Of a stretch of 64,000 nucleotides of DNA, positions 49,506 to 58,881 are shown in pieces (position 1 is the first letter of the stretch; each line of letters opens with the position of its first letter). Position numbers and translations under genes: made by a program. Source of the stretch: Mycolicibacterium mageritense (GTDB taxonomy: Bacteria; Actinomycetota; Actinomycetes; Mycobacteriales; Mycobacteriaceae); NCBI RefSeq assembly GCF_010727475.1, contig NZ_AP022567.1:6386001-6450000 (forward strand), in the 5' to 3' direction. The notes beneath the pieces are model-generated. The model ran no database searches. It had not been told where the DNA came from and was given only the letters and a program-made list of their open reading frames with translations.

Positions 49506-50471
49506 GTGGGCGTGCACCGGCCATGGATGCGGAACACCGCGATCAGTTGCGCGATCGCCTGTGGTGCGATGGTCGCCGGCCCCGGCGTCATCGGCACATC
49601 GGTCGCTTCGGCCGATCTGTTCGGGATCGACGTCGACATCCTCGACATCTTCGGTCACCACAAAGACAAGAAGAAGTCCGACCACGGCTCCAGGGGTGGT
49701 GGGCCGAACGGCGCCGCCGGCCAGTCCAACAAGTCCGGTGGTCCCGGCCAGTCCGGTCCCAAGCAGCCGAAGACCTCCGTCGGCGCCAATTCGAACAGTC
49801 CGAACTCGAACAGCGCAAGCGAATCATCCGGGCCCGCAAGCCGTTCCGCCGCGACCGCGGACGCCCCTGAAGCGGCGACCTTCGGCGGCACGGGGGTCAC
49901 CGGTGGCGGGGCCAGCGCGGCGGCACCAGGCGCGGTTTCGGGCGGTGGCGGCGGCGGTGGTGTGCCGACCAACGCCAACATCGGCCGCGCCCCAAACCTC
50001 GCGCCCGTCCCGACGACGCCGAGCAGTCGCAGCATCGTGATCCGGGCCGAACCCCCGTCGGCACCGGCGCCCGTAGCTCCGGCCGCACCCGCGGCCCCGG
50101 CCGTGCCGGTCGCCGCGCCACCACCGATCCCCGTGGTGCCGCCCGTGGTCATCGTGCCGCCAGTGGTGGCCCCCGCACCGTCCGGTCCCGGCGGCGCTCC
50201 GGCGGCACCTGCCGCTCCCGCAACGCCGTCCGCACCGAACGCCCAACCGCCGGGCGACGACGCGATCTCGGCGCGCGCCATCCCGGAGTCCTTCCGGATC
50301 GGATACGCGGACTACCTGCGCGTGGCGAGCACCACAGATCTGCTTTTCGCGGTGCTGCCCGGAGTCGCGGGACTGGTTCTGCTTACCGCCGCGGGCGGTG
50401 TGGTCGGCTTCCGTCAGGCCCGTGCGGCCCAGACCCTGCCGTCACCGCAGATCGCGCGCTTCCTGCCGTAA
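49506..50471 (+). CDS. Secreted Pro/Ala/Gly-rich protein with C-terminal membrane anchor
   Basis: A 321-residue protein not assigned to a named family. The N-terminal signal (AISCAIACGAMVAG, cleavage after SVASA) is followed by DLFGIDVDILDIFGHHKDKK. A long low-complexity region of Gly, Ser, Asn and then Pro, Ala, Val (PVVVIVPP-like runs) precedes a C-terminal helix (LLFAVLPGVAGLVLLTAAGG) and a short basic tail. It is probably exported and tethered to the membrane. GTG 49506 was chosen for a GGGGGA site nearby; GTG 49512 or ATG 49527 would keep the signal peptide. The latter two lose little. Confidence 0.7.
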   Translation: MGVHRPWMRNTAISCAIACGAMVAGPGVIGTSVASADLFGIDVDILDIFGHHKDKKKSDHGSRGGGPNGAAGQSNKSGGPGQSGPKQPKTSVGANSNSPNSNSASESSGPASRSAATADAPEAATFGGTGVTGGGASAAAPGAVSGGGGGGGVPTNANIGRAPNLAPVPTTPSSRSIVIRAEPPSAPAPVAPAAPAAPAVPVAAPPPIPVVPPVVIVPPVVAPAPSGPGGAPAAPAAPATPSAPNAQPPGDDAISARAIPESFRIGYADYLRVASTTDLLFAVLPGVAGLVLLTAAGGVVGFRQARAAQTLPSPQIARFLP

Positions 50472-50496
50472 ACACGGCGTGAGCTGGGGGTTTGAC

Positions 50497-50573
50497 TGGT
50501 GCCCTCGGTGAGATTCGAACTCACACTGTACGGGTTTTGAATCCGTTTCCTCTGCCAGTTGGGATACGAGGGC
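50497..50573 (-). tRNA. tRNA with anticodon CAA (Leu), compact variable arm, encoded CCA
   Basis: The minus strand folds as a cloverleaf: acceptor GCCCTCG with CGAGGGC, T-arm GTGAG-TTCGAAT-CTCAC, anticodon loop TTCAAAA giving CAA, discriminator A and encoded CCA at 50499-50497. The variable region is only about five bases, whereas leucine tRNAs normally have a long arm. The last anticodon stem pair is A-C. A TANNNT (tatggt on the minus strand) lies about 30 bases upstream. Leu by anticodon; see findings. Confidence 0.85.
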
Positions 50574-50649
50574 GTGCGCACTGTTCGTGCTGCGGGTTAC
50601 CACCATAGAGGATGCCCCGCGGTCGCTTGCGGGCGGTCTTCACGACAGA

Positions 50650-51297
50650 ATGTCTCCCATGACGTCTCCCAGCACCGGGTCACCGGCCGACCCGAAGAAG
50701 CCGCGGCGCGTGCTCGTCGCCGAGGACGAGGCACTGATCCGGTTGGACCTCGCCGAGATGTTGCGGGACGAGGGCTACGAAGTCGTCGGTGAGGCCGGCG
50801 ACGGGCAGGAGGCCGTGGAACTGGCCGAGAGCCTGCGCCCGGACCTGGTGATCATGGACGTCAAGATGCCGCGCCGGGACGGGATCGACGCGGCAGCCGA
50901 GATCGCCAGCAAGCGCATCGCCCCGATCGTCATCCTCACGGCGTTCAGCCAACGGGAGTTGGTGGAACGGGCCCGCGATGCCGGCGCCATGGCATATCTC
51001 GTCAAACCGTTCAACGTCACCGACCTCGTCCCGGCGATCGAGGTGGCGGTCAGCCGGTTCGAGGAGATCGCCGCACTCGAGACCGAAGTCGCGACGCTGT
51101 CGGACCGGTTGGAGACCCGCAAGCTCGTCGAGCGCGCCAAGGGTTTGCTGCAGGCCAACCACCAGATGACCGAGCCGGAAGCGTTCAAGTGGATTCAGCG
51201 CGCCGCGATGGACCGCCGCACGACGATGAAGCGCGTCGCCGAGGTGGTGCTGGAGACCCTCGACCAACCCAAGGACGCGCCGCAGAAAGAGCAGTAA
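50650..51297 (+). CDS. pdtaR: ANTAR-domain response regulator PdtaR
   Basis: A 215-residue regulator equivalent to Rv1626. The receiver domain is VLVAEDEALIRLDLAEML with phospho-Asp70 in LVIMDVKMPRRDG and the switch in ILTAFSQRELV. A coiled linker leads to an ANTAR RNA-binding domain at about residues 145-200 (RKLVERAKGLLQANHQMTE, AFKWIQRAAMDRRTTMKRVA). It is phosphorylated by the PdtaS kinase, encoded elsewhere, and acts by binding dual-hairpin transcripts. ATG 50650 was chosen; ATG 50659 is equally plausible. Confidence 0.95.
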   Translation: MSPMTSPSTGSPADPKKPRRVLVAEDEALIRLDLAEMLRDEGYEVVGEAGDGQEAVELAESLRPDLVIMDVKMPRRDGIDAAAEIASKRIAPIVILTAFSQRELVERARDAGAMAYLVKPFNVTDLVPAIEVAVSRFEEIAALETEVATLSDRLETRKLVERAKGLLQANHQMTEPEAFKWIQRAAMDRRTTMKRVAEVVLETLDQPKDAPQKEQ

Positions 51298-51421
51298 TCG
51301 GCTGGCGCCGTTGTTAATTGTGGGTTTCGGATGCCCCGATCGGCCGAGTTCGGCTCGTTCCGATGCAAACAACTCGCGAAAATGCATGCGTCAACAGCCC
51401 GCACCACGGCCCGGCTTTGGC

Positions 51422-51427
51422 TATGTT
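51422..51427 (+). promoter_or_regulatory. Candidate -10 for the branched-chain amino acid operon
   Basis: TATGTT fits TANNNT 76 bases before livK in the 205-base gap after pdtaR. No clear -35 or operator was recognised in the gap. Confidence 0.35.
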
Positions 51428-51502
51428 CTACCCGGAGCATCGGCGCCTACCTGGGAAGAATCCAAGGCGGCGCCGGTGGAAACTTTGATCCGGAGGTGAA
51501 GC

Positions 51503-52717
51503 GTGCGTGGTCGCGTGGCACGGAAAGCGTTAGCTCTTGGCGGCGCCGGAGTGTTGGTGCTGGGAATAGCCGGCTGCCAGCAGCAGTCGACGCCCGAAGA
51601 AGAGGCAGCGCAGACGAGTCTGAAGATCGTCGAGCAGTTCCCGATCGACGAGAACGGCGCTCAGATCAAGCCACCCGACACCGCGGCCGCGGCCGACCCG
51701 GCGGGCGACGGCAAGGCGGTCTGCGATCCGACCAAGATCGCCATGATGGGCGCGTTGACCGGTCCCGATGCGGCGCTGGGCATCAACATCGTCAACGGGG
51801 CACAGCTCGCGGTCGACAAGCACAACGCAGCCAATCCCGGCTGCCAGGTGACGCTGGAGAAGTTCGACACCGAGGGCGATCCGAACAAGGCCAACGGCGT
51901 CGCGCCCCGCATCGTCGACAGCCCGGAGATCATCGGGCTGATCGGCCCGGCGTTCTCTGGTGAAACCGACTCCACGGGCGGTTTGTTCAGCCAGGCCGGC
52001 CTGACCGCGACGACGGCTTCGGCCACCCGCGTCGACCTGAGCACCAAGGGGTGGCGGACGTTCTTCCGCGGCCTGGGCAATGACGGCAGCCAGGGCAAGG
52101 CCGTCGCCAACTACCTGAAGAACACGCTCGGCAACAAGAAGGTCTGTGTCGTCGACGACCAGTCCGCATACGGCATCGGGCTGGCCACGGTGGTCCGGGA
52201 AACCCTTGGGCCGGTGGCCGATCCGGGCTGCAACATCTCGGTCAAGAAAGAGGATAAGGATCTCTCGGCCGCGGTCACCCAGATCAAGGGTGTGAGCCCG
52301 GATTCGATCTTCTACAGCGGCTACTACTCGCAGGCCGCACCGTTCGTCCAGCAGCTGCGCGACGGCGGTGTCACCGCGACGTTCGTCAGCGCCGACGGCA
52401 CCAAGGATCCGGAGTTCGTCAAGCAGGGTGGGGACGCGGCCAAGGACGCGATCCTGTCCTGCCCGTGCAGCCCGGCGCCGCCGGCGTTCGCGAAGGAATA
52501 CACCGACAAGTTCAAGCAGGAGCCGGGCACCTACAGCACCGAGGGCTACGACCTGGCGACCATCCAGCTCAAGGCGATCGACTCGGGGGTCAAGGACCGC
52601 CCCGGCATGCTGGAGTTCGTCAAGAACTACAACGCACCGGGTGTGGCGCGCAACTACCAGTGGGATCCGACCGGCGAGCTGACCAACACGCTGATCTGGG
52701 TCTACAAGGTTCAGTGA
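51503..52717 (+). CDS. livK: Branched-chain amino acid ABC transporter, lipoprotein binding subunit
   Basis: A 404-residue lipoprotein with lipobox LGIAGC, lipidated Cys25. The mature part is a type I periplasmic binding protein of the Leu/Ile/Val family (IAMMGALTGPDAALGIN, GLIGPAFSGETDSTGGLFSQ, YSGYYSQAAPFVQQLRDGG). The GTG start at 51503 follows GGAGGTGAA. It is first of five genes for a complete LIV-type importer. The ligand may be a branched-chain or other amino acid. Confidence 0.92.
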   Translation: MRGRVARKALALGGAGVLVLGIAGCQQQSTPEEEAAQTSLKIVEQFPIDENGAQIKPPDTAAAADPAGDGKAVCDPTKIAMMGALTGPDAALGINIVNGAQLAVDKHNAANPGCQVTLEKFDTEGDPNKANGVAPRIVDSPEIIGLIGPAFSGETDSTGGLFSQAGLTATTASATRVDLSTKGWRTFFRGLGNDGSQGKAVANYLKNTLGNKKVCVVDDQSAYGIGLATVVRETLGPVADPGCNISVKKEDKDLSAAVTQIKGVSPDSIFYSGYYSQAAPFVQQLRDGGVTATFVSADGTKDPEFVKQGGDAAKDAILSCPCSPAPPAFAKEYTDKFKQEPGTYSTEGYDLATIQLKAIDSGVKDRPGMLEFVKNYNAPGVARNYQWDPTGELTNTLIWVYKVQ

Positions 52718-52732
52718 CACTCTGCTGACGGA

Positions 52733-52765
52733 AACGCGTCCGGGACAACCAGTTCCGGACGCGTT
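52733..52765 (+). terminator. Hairpin between livK and livH
   Basis: AACGCGTCCGG 52733-52743 pairs with CCGGACGCGTT 52755-52765 (11 bp, 11-base loop), 16 bases after the livK stop. It may act as a partial terminator or stabilise the livK message so the binding protein is made in excess. Confidence 0.7.
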
Positions 52766-52802
52766 CTCGTTGGTGGTACCTACCGAGGGGAGCCGCACCC
52801 GG

Positions 52803-53840
52803 ATGATCCCGGACTGCGTGGGTGACTACGCGTGCACCGCAGCCGACATCAACTTCAACGTCGAGAACCTGCTCAACGGGTTCGGGCAGTTGACGATCGA
52901 CGGCCTGGCCTGGGGCGCGATCTACGCGCTTGTGGCCGTGGGATACACGCTGGTGTTCGGCGTGCTGAGGCTGATCAACTTCGCGCATTCCGAGATCTTC
53001 ATGCTCGGCATGTTCGGCGCGTACTTCTGCCTTGACGTCATCCTCGGTTTCAGCCCCAGCGGCACCGCGTACAACAAGGGCGTGCTGCTCACGTTGCTGT
53101 ACCTGGGTATTGCGATGTTGTTCGCGATGTTGGTGTCCGGTACGGCGGCAATGGGTTTGGAGTTCATCGCCTACCGGCCGCTGCGAAAACGCAATGCCCG
53201 CGGGCTGACCTTCCTGATCACCGCGATCGGCATGTCCTTCGTGCTGCAGGAGATCGTGCACTTCGTGTTGCCCAAGTTCATGCCGGGCTACGGCGGGAGC
53301 AATGCGCAGCAGCCGATCATCCTGGTGAAGCCCACTACGCAGTTCACGTTGTTCGGCGCCGCGGTGAGCAACGTGACGTTGATGATCATCGTGGCTGCGG
53401 TGATCCTGGCGATCCTCACCGAGATCGCGATCAACCGCACCAAATTCGGCCGCGGCATTCGCGCGGTGGCCCAGGATCCGACGACCGCGACGTTGATGGG
53501 TGTGTCGCGCGAGCGCATCATTCTGTCGACGTTCCTGATCGGCGGCCTGCTGGCCGGCGCGGCCGCACTGCTGTACACGTTGAAGATCCCGCAGGGCATC
53601 GTCTACTGGGGCGGTTTCGTGCTCGGCATCAAGGCGTTCGCGGCCGCGGTGCTCGGCGGTATCGGCAACCTGCGCGGTGCGCTGCTGGGCGGCCTGCTGC
53701 TCGGCATCATCGAGAACTACGGGCAGGCGGTGCTGGGTGCCCAGTGGCGCGACGTCGTGGCGTTCGTCCTGCTGGTGCTGGTCTTGCTGTTCCGCCCCAC
53801 GGGCATACTCGGGGAGAGCCTCGGAAAGGCGCGGGCATGA
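52803..53840 (+). CDS. livH: Branched-chain amino acid ABC transporter, permease LivH
   Basis: A 345-residue permease with about eight helices. LivH motifs: GLAWGAIYALVAVGYTLVFG, LINFAHSEIFMLGMFGAY, RAVAQDPTTATLMGVSRERI, FAAAVLGGIGNLRGALLGGL. ATG 52803 follows GAGGGGAG; an in-frame upstream ATG-like start adds 11 residues. ATGA overlap with livM. Confidence 0.93.
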   Translation: MIPDCVGDYACTAADINFNVENLLNGFGQLTIDGLAWGAIYALVAVGYTLVFGVLRLINFAHSEIFMLGMFGAYFCLDVILGFSPSGTAYNKGVLLTLLYLGIAMLFAMLVSGTAAMGLEFIAYRPLRKRNARGLTFLITAIGMSFVLQEIVHFVLPKFMPGYGGSNAQQPIILVKPTTQFTLFGAAVSNVTLMIIVAAVILAILTEIAINRTKFGRGIRAVAQDPTTATLMGVSRERIILSTFLIGGLLAGAAALLYTLKIPQGIVYWGGFVLGIKAFAAAVLGGIGNLRGALLGGLLLGIIENYGQAVLGAQWRDVVAFVLLVLVLLFRPTGILGESLGKARA

Positions 53841-55051
53841 GCGAAGACGATCAACAACAACGGGAAGGCCGCAAGTCGCCGCTCACGACTGCGTTTCTGG
53901 CGCCCGGCGACGGTATCCGGGATCTGTGGGCGACGTTGCCGCGTGCGGCCAAATGGGTGGTCGGCATTCCGCTCTTCGTGCTGCTCGGGCTGCTGCCGCT
54001 GTACACGCCCGACATCCTCGATACGCCGGGTGTCAGCTTCGGCGGCACCATGGCGCAATTTGCGATGGTCGCGATCATCGCGATCGGCCTCAACGTCGTG
54101 GTCGGCCAGGCCGGTCTGCTCGACCTCGGCTATGTCGGGTTCTACGCGGTCGGCGCGTACACGGTCGCGCTGCTGACCAGCCCGACCAGCCCGCTGAACC
54201 AAGCCGGACCCGGCGGCATCCTCGGCACCAAGTGGGCATGGCTCGCGTGCGTGCCACTGGCCATGGCGATCACGGCCCTTGCCGGCCTGGTCCTGGGCAT
54301 CCCGACGTTGCGCCTGCGCGGGGATTACCTGGCCATCGTCACGCTGGGCTTCGGCGAGATCATCCGATTGGTCGCCGACAACCTGGCCGAGGTCACCAAC
54401 GGCCCCCGCGGGCTCAGTGAGGTGGCCTACCCCCGGTTCCGGGAGGCGCAGGAGCCGCCCAACGGGGTGTTCTCGCACGGAAACGCCTTTGGCGACACCA
54501 ATTACGGCACCTGGTGGTTCTGGCTGGGCCTGGTGCTGATCGTGGTGATCCTGCTGTTGGTCGGCAATCTGGAACGCAGCCGGGTGGGCCGCGCGTGGAT
54601 CGCGATCCGCGAGGATGAGGACGCTGCGGAGGTGATGGGTGTCAACACCTTCCGGTTCAAGCTGTGGGCGTTTGTGATCGGCGCCGCGATCGGTGGTCTG
54701 TCGGGTGCGCTGTACTCCGGTCAGGTCCAGTTCGTGGCCCCGCCGACGTTCAACATCATCAACTCGATGCTGTTCCTGTGCGCGGTGGTCCTCGGTGGCC
54801 AGGGCAACAAGCTCGGCGTGATCTTCGGCGCGTTCGTCATCGTCTACCTGCCGAACCGGTTGCTCGGCGTCGAGGTGGCCGGGATCAACCTCGGCGACCT
54901 CAAGTACCTGTTCTTCGGCCTGGCGCTGGTGGTGCTGATGATCTTCCGGCCGCAGGGCCTGTTCCCGGCGCGGCAGTATCTGCTGACCTACGGCCGCAAG
55001 GCCCGCCAGTTCCTTCGGAATCCTCCCGTCCACGAGGAGGTGGCGCGATGA
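53837..55051 (+). CDS. livM: Branched-chain amino acid ABC transporter, permease LivM
   Basis: A 404-residue permease. A hydrophilic start of about 40 residues is followed by the LivM core (IIAIGLNVVVGQAGLLDLGY, LRGDYLAIVTLGFGEIIRLV, AWIAIREDEDAAEVMGVN, VVLGGQGNKLGVIFGAF). It pairs with LivH. ATGA overlaps at both ends show translational coupling through livHMG. Confidence 0.93.
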   Translation: MSEDDQQQREGRKSPLTTAFLAPGDGIRDLWATLPRAAKWVVGIPLFVLLGLLPLYTPDILDTPGVSFGGTMAQFAMVAIIAIGLNVVVGQAGLLDLGYVGFYAVGAYTVALLTSPTSPLNQAGPGGILGTKWAWLACVPLAMAITALAGLVLGIPTLRLRGDYLAIVTLGFGEIIRLVADNLAEVTNGPRGLSEVAYPRFREAQEPPNGVFSHGNAFGDTNYGTWWFWLGLVLIVVILLLVGNLERSRVGRAWIAIREDEDAAEVMGVNTFRFKLWAFVIGAAIGGLSGALYSGQVQFVAPPTFNIINSMLFLCAVVLGGQGNKLGVIFGAFVIVYLPNRLLGVEVAGINLGDLKYLFFGLALVVLMIFRPQGLFPARQYLLTYGRKARQFLRNPPVHEEVAR

Positions 55052-55858
55052 GCATCGAGGATCTGGCCGGTGTGCACCGGGACATCAGTGCGGCCGAGGG
55101 TGAGGTTCTGCTGCAGACGCAGGATCTGACCGTCAAGTTCGGCGGCCTCGTGGCCCTCGACGCGGTCACCTTCAACATCCGTCGGGGCGAGATTCTCGGC
55201 TTGATCGGACCCAACGGCGCCGGGAAGACCACGTGCTTCAACGCCATCACGGGCGTGTACCGCCCGAGTTCGGGCTCGGTGACGTTCGACGGCGCGCCGC
55301 TGGGCCGGATCAAACGGCACCGGATCACGCGCCGCGGCATCGCCCGAACCTTTCAGAACATCAGGCTCTTCGGTGAGATGACGGCGCTGGAGAACGTCAT
55401 GGTGGGCACCGACGCGCGGCACAAGACGTCGGTGCCCGGCGCACTCATCCGCAGCCCGCGGCACTACCGCGAGGAGCGCTCGGCGATCGAAAGAGCGGCT
55501 GCACTGCTGCACTTCGTGGGGATTGCGCACCGGGGCGAGGAGAAGGCCAAGAACCTGCCCTACGGTGACCAGCGTCGCCTCGAGATCGCCCGCGCACTGG
55601 CCACCGAGCCGAAGCTGCTGTGCCTGGACGAGCCTGCCGCCGGATTCAACCCGAGCGAGAAGGCCGCACTGATCGACCTGATCCGTAAGATCCGCGACGA
55701 CGGGTACACCGTGCTGCTGATCGAACACGACATGCGTTTGGTGATGGGGGTGACCGACCGCATCGTGGTGCTGGAGTTCGGCCGCAAGATCGCCGATGGC
55801 CTGCCCGCGGAGATCCGCGAGGATCCCAAGGTCATCGCCGCCTACCTAGGGGTTCCCG

Positions 55859-55875
<17 letters not shown>
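55048..55875 (+). CDS. livG: Branched-chain amino acid ABC transporter, ATPase LivG
   Basis: A 275-residue ATPase: Walker A GPNGAGKTT, Q-loop ARTFQNIRLFGEMTALENVM, signature read as LPYGDQRRLEIARAL, Walker B LLCLDEPAAGFNP, switch LLIEHDMRLVMG. The C-terminal extension is typical of LivG. It overlaps livM by 4 bases and livF by 17 bases. Confidence 0.95.
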
Positions 55876-56620
<745 letters not shown>

Positions 56621-56637
56621 CGCCGCCTGCTCGGGGA

Positions 56638-57525
56638 TCAGTCCAGGTTCGCGCGGTCGTCGTCGAGATCGTCGCGGTTGAGGCCCATCGGGGTGGCCAC
56701 GGGCACGTCGCCGGCCGCGACCACGGTCCTGGTGATCGGCGTCAACACCGCGAACAATGATGCGACCTCGTCGTCGGACAACGCGTCGAGCGCCGACAAC
56801 GCGAGCGCATCGGTGCGGTCTTCCACGGTTTGCTTGACGTCGCGCCCAGCCTGCGTGAGCTCGCCGTCCGCGTCCAGCCAGCCTCGCTGACGCAAGCGGT
56901 CGACGTGGTGTGCCCACTGCTCGTCGTCGTAATCGCGACTGCGCATGATCATCTCGCGCGGCACCCGCCCCGCGGCAGCGTGCAGGACATTGCATTCACG
57001 GCCGCTGATCCCCTCGGAGGTCAGCACCGCGACGTGGGCGTCGCCACGGTGCTCGCGCAGCAGTGTGACGGCATGCCACAGCGTGGCCAGCGGTTCATCG
57101 GGCCACTCGAGCGCCCGGTTGGCCGCGTAGAGCGGACGTCCGTCCAGCGGTGCGGTGCGCGCTGCCTTCGCGGCCAGCTGGGCCGCCGTGCGGGTGGCGT
57201 CGGAATCGGTGACGCCGGACCGCCGCAGGGCAGCCACTGCCGACTCCTGCCGCGTCGTCAAAAGCGTTGCAGGCGGGGCGATATCCCATGCGGCGGGCAG
57301 GGCCTTGGCGACGCGTTCGGGGGTGAAGTTGTAGAACACGGCCGTCACGACCTCAGGGGCGACCACGCCGAGCGGTGCCGAGCGGGCGGCGAAGTAGCCC
57401 GCCCAGAACCCGCGGTAGCCGAGCGCGTCGAGCGCGGCGCGGGATTCGGGGGCGAAGTAGGTAACAGCATGTACCGGTTCCAGGCGGTCGAAGAATCGAC
57501 GCGCCAGCGATGGCGAACGACCCAC
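56638..57525 (-). CDS. SCO6745-family protein
   Basis: A 295-residue protein of the actinobacterial SCO6745 family (HAVTYFAPESRAALDALGYR, GFWAGYFAARSAPLGVV, TAVFYNFTPERVAKALPAAW). The C-terminal half resembles a MarR-like winged helix (AHHVDRLRQRGWLDADGELT, AGRDVKQTVEDRTDAL). Function unknown. GTG start at 57525. It lies 8 bases after the gntR-type regulator on the same strand and is probably cotranscribed. Confidence 0.78.
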   Translation of the reverse strand: MGRSPSLARRFFDRLEPVHAVTYFAPESRAALDALGYRGFWAGYFAARSAPLGVVAPEVVTAVFYNFTPERVAKALPAAWDIAPPATLLTTRQESAVAALRRSGVTDSDATRTAAQLAAKAARTAPLDGRPLYAANRALEWPDEPLATLWHAVTLLREHRGDAHVAVLTSEGISGRECNVLHAAAGRVPREMIMRSRDYDDEQWAHHVDRLRQRGWLDADGELTQAGRDVKQTVEDRTDALALSALDALSDDEVASLFAVLTPITRTVVAAGDVPVATPMGLNRDDLDDDRANLD

Positions 57526-57533
57526 GCAGTCAG

Positions 57534-58250
57534 TTAACCATTGGCCGCCTGATCGCCGGTGACCGCGGTAGCCGCCTCATCGATGATCGCGCGCATGGCC
57601 CGCTCGGCGGCGGATTCGTCGCGCATCCGGATCGCCCGGGCCACCTCGTCGTGCAGTTCGATCGCGGCGGGGTTGGGGGAGACCGGCATCATCCCGTGAT
57701 GTGTGCGCCCGGTCAGCACCTCGGCCACGACGTCGTTGAGTGCGCGGAACATCTCGTTGCCGCTCGCCTCGAGCAGCGTGCGATGGAACACCTTGTCCGC
57801 CAGAAGGTACGAGTCCAGGTCGCCCGAGCGGCCGTGCACCACCATGTCGGACACCGCGGCGGCCATGATGCGGCACTGATCGGCGTTGGCCCGGCGTGCC
57901 GCCAGCGCGGCGGCCGCGGGTTCGAATCCGCGGCGCAGCTCTGACAGCGATCCCAGTTGCGCCGCGCGGTCACGGCCCTCCAGCCGCCAGCGAATCAGCC
58001 TGGGATCGAAAACATTCCACTTGGTCGACGGCTGGATGGTGATGCCGACGCGGCGGCGCGATTCGATCATGCCCATCGATTCCAGCACCCGGATGGCCTC
58101 GCGGGCCACGCTCCGGGAAACTCCGTGCTGGGCGCTCACCCCCTCAAGCGTGAGCACCTGGCCGGCCGCGAGTTCGCCCGAGACGATCCCCGTGCCGAGC
58201 GCGGACAGCAAGTTGCCGTGCAAGGCGCCGACGTTTGATGGGGTGGACAC
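57534..58250 (-). CDS. gntR: GntR/FadR-family regulator, likely gluconate repressor
   Basis: A 238-residue regulator: a winged helix (GVSAQHGVSRSVAREAIRVL, SMGMIESRRRVGITI) and a C-terminal FCD ligand domain with metal-type residues (DKVFHRTLLEASGNEMF, ELHDEVARAIRMRD). It is divergent from gntK-gntP across an AT-rich region, so gluconate or 6-phosphogluconate is the likely effector. The GTG start at 58250 was chosen for the family N-terminus. Confidence 0.88.
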   Translation of the reverse strand: MSTPSNVGALHGNLLSALGTGIVSGELAAGQVLTLEGVSAQHGVSRSVAREAIRVLESMGMIESRRRVGITIQPSTKWNVFDPRLIRWRLEGRDRAAQLGSLSELRRGFEPAAAALAARRANADQCRIMAAAVSDMVVHGRSGDLDSYLLADKVFHRTLLEASGNEMFRALNDVVAEVLTGRTHHGMMPVSPNPAAIELHDEVARAIRMRDESAAERAMRAIIDEAATAVTGDQAANG

Positions 58251-58281
58251 GCTTACATCGTGTCATATGCCCAGGTCTTAA

Positions 58282-58356
58282 AGTTAAAAACATACGAAAT
58301 CGTGATTCTCTTGCAAAAGTATGCTTTTTAAGCGATGCTGTGTGACGGCAAGCACA
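58282..58356 (+). promoter_or_regulatory. gntR-gntK divergent control region
   Basis: An AT-rich island with an imperfect inverted repeat: TTAAAAACATAC (58284-58295) faces GTATGCTTTTTAA (58319-58331), a candidate GntR operator. TATGCT at 58320-58325 is a -10 candidate for gntK. TGTGA-CGGCAA-GCACA at 58341-58356 matches the CRP consensus in nine of ten positions. Confidence 0.5.
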
Positions 58357-58374
58357 ACTGGTGAGGTGGAGCGA

Positions 58375-58881
58375 ATGGGATCACCAATCGTCGTAATGGG
58401 CGTATCAGGGTCGGGAAAATCAACCGTCGGCGCGGCGCTGGCACAGCGTCTACGGGTGCCGTTCGGCGACGCCGACGATTTTCACCCGCCGGCCAACATC
58501 GAGAAGATGACGGCGGGGCACGCCCTCGATGACGACGACCGCTACCCGTGGCTCGAGGCGATCGGCGACTGGCTTGCCGAACACCACGACGGTGGCGTCA
58601 TGAGCTGCTCGGCGCTCAAACGCAAGTACCGCGACCAACTGCGGCGACACTGTCCCGAGGTGCAGTTCTTGCACCTCGCGGGTTCACCGGAGGTCATCGG
58701 TCGTCGGCAGGCCAGCCGCCCGGGTCACTTCATGCCGCCGTCACTGCTCGCGTCCCAGTTCGAGACGCTTGAGCCGCTCGACTCCGACGAGGCCGGCGTC
58801 GTCATCGACGTCGACCAGAACATCGACGCCATCATCGACACCTACGTCGCCCGCACGGCAGGACAGGACAGCCACCGATGA
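58375..58881 (+). CDS. gntK: Gluconokinase
   Basis: A 168-residue GntK-type kinase that phosphorylates gluconate to 6-phosphogluconate. P-loop VMGVSGSGKST; substrate region FGDADDFHPPANIEKM; ALDDDDRYPWLEAIGDW; SCSALKRKYRDQLR; and the lid RPGHFMPPSLLASQFE. ATG 58375 follows GAGGTGGA; upstream in-frame ATG 58321 overlaps the -10. ATGA overlap with gntP. Confidence 0.94.
   Translation: MGSPIVVMGVSGSGKSTVGAALAQRLRVPFGDADDFHPPANIEKMTAGHALDDDDRYPWLEAIGDWLAEHHDGGVMSCSALKRKYRDQLRRHCPEVQFLHLAGSPEVIGRRQASRPGHFMPPSLLASQFETLEPLDSDEAGVVIDVDQNIDAIIDTYVARTAGQDSHR

Noticed and set aside
46252..49524. 1090-codon open frame on the minus strand opposite the ThDP enzyme and symporter
   Set aside because: It mirrors well-supported plus-strand genes and comes from high GC at third positions. 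The product is His/Arg/Gly-rich with no domain.
53717..55033. 438-codon frame antisense to livM
   Set aside because: Shadow frame without motifs; livM has all LivM signatures.
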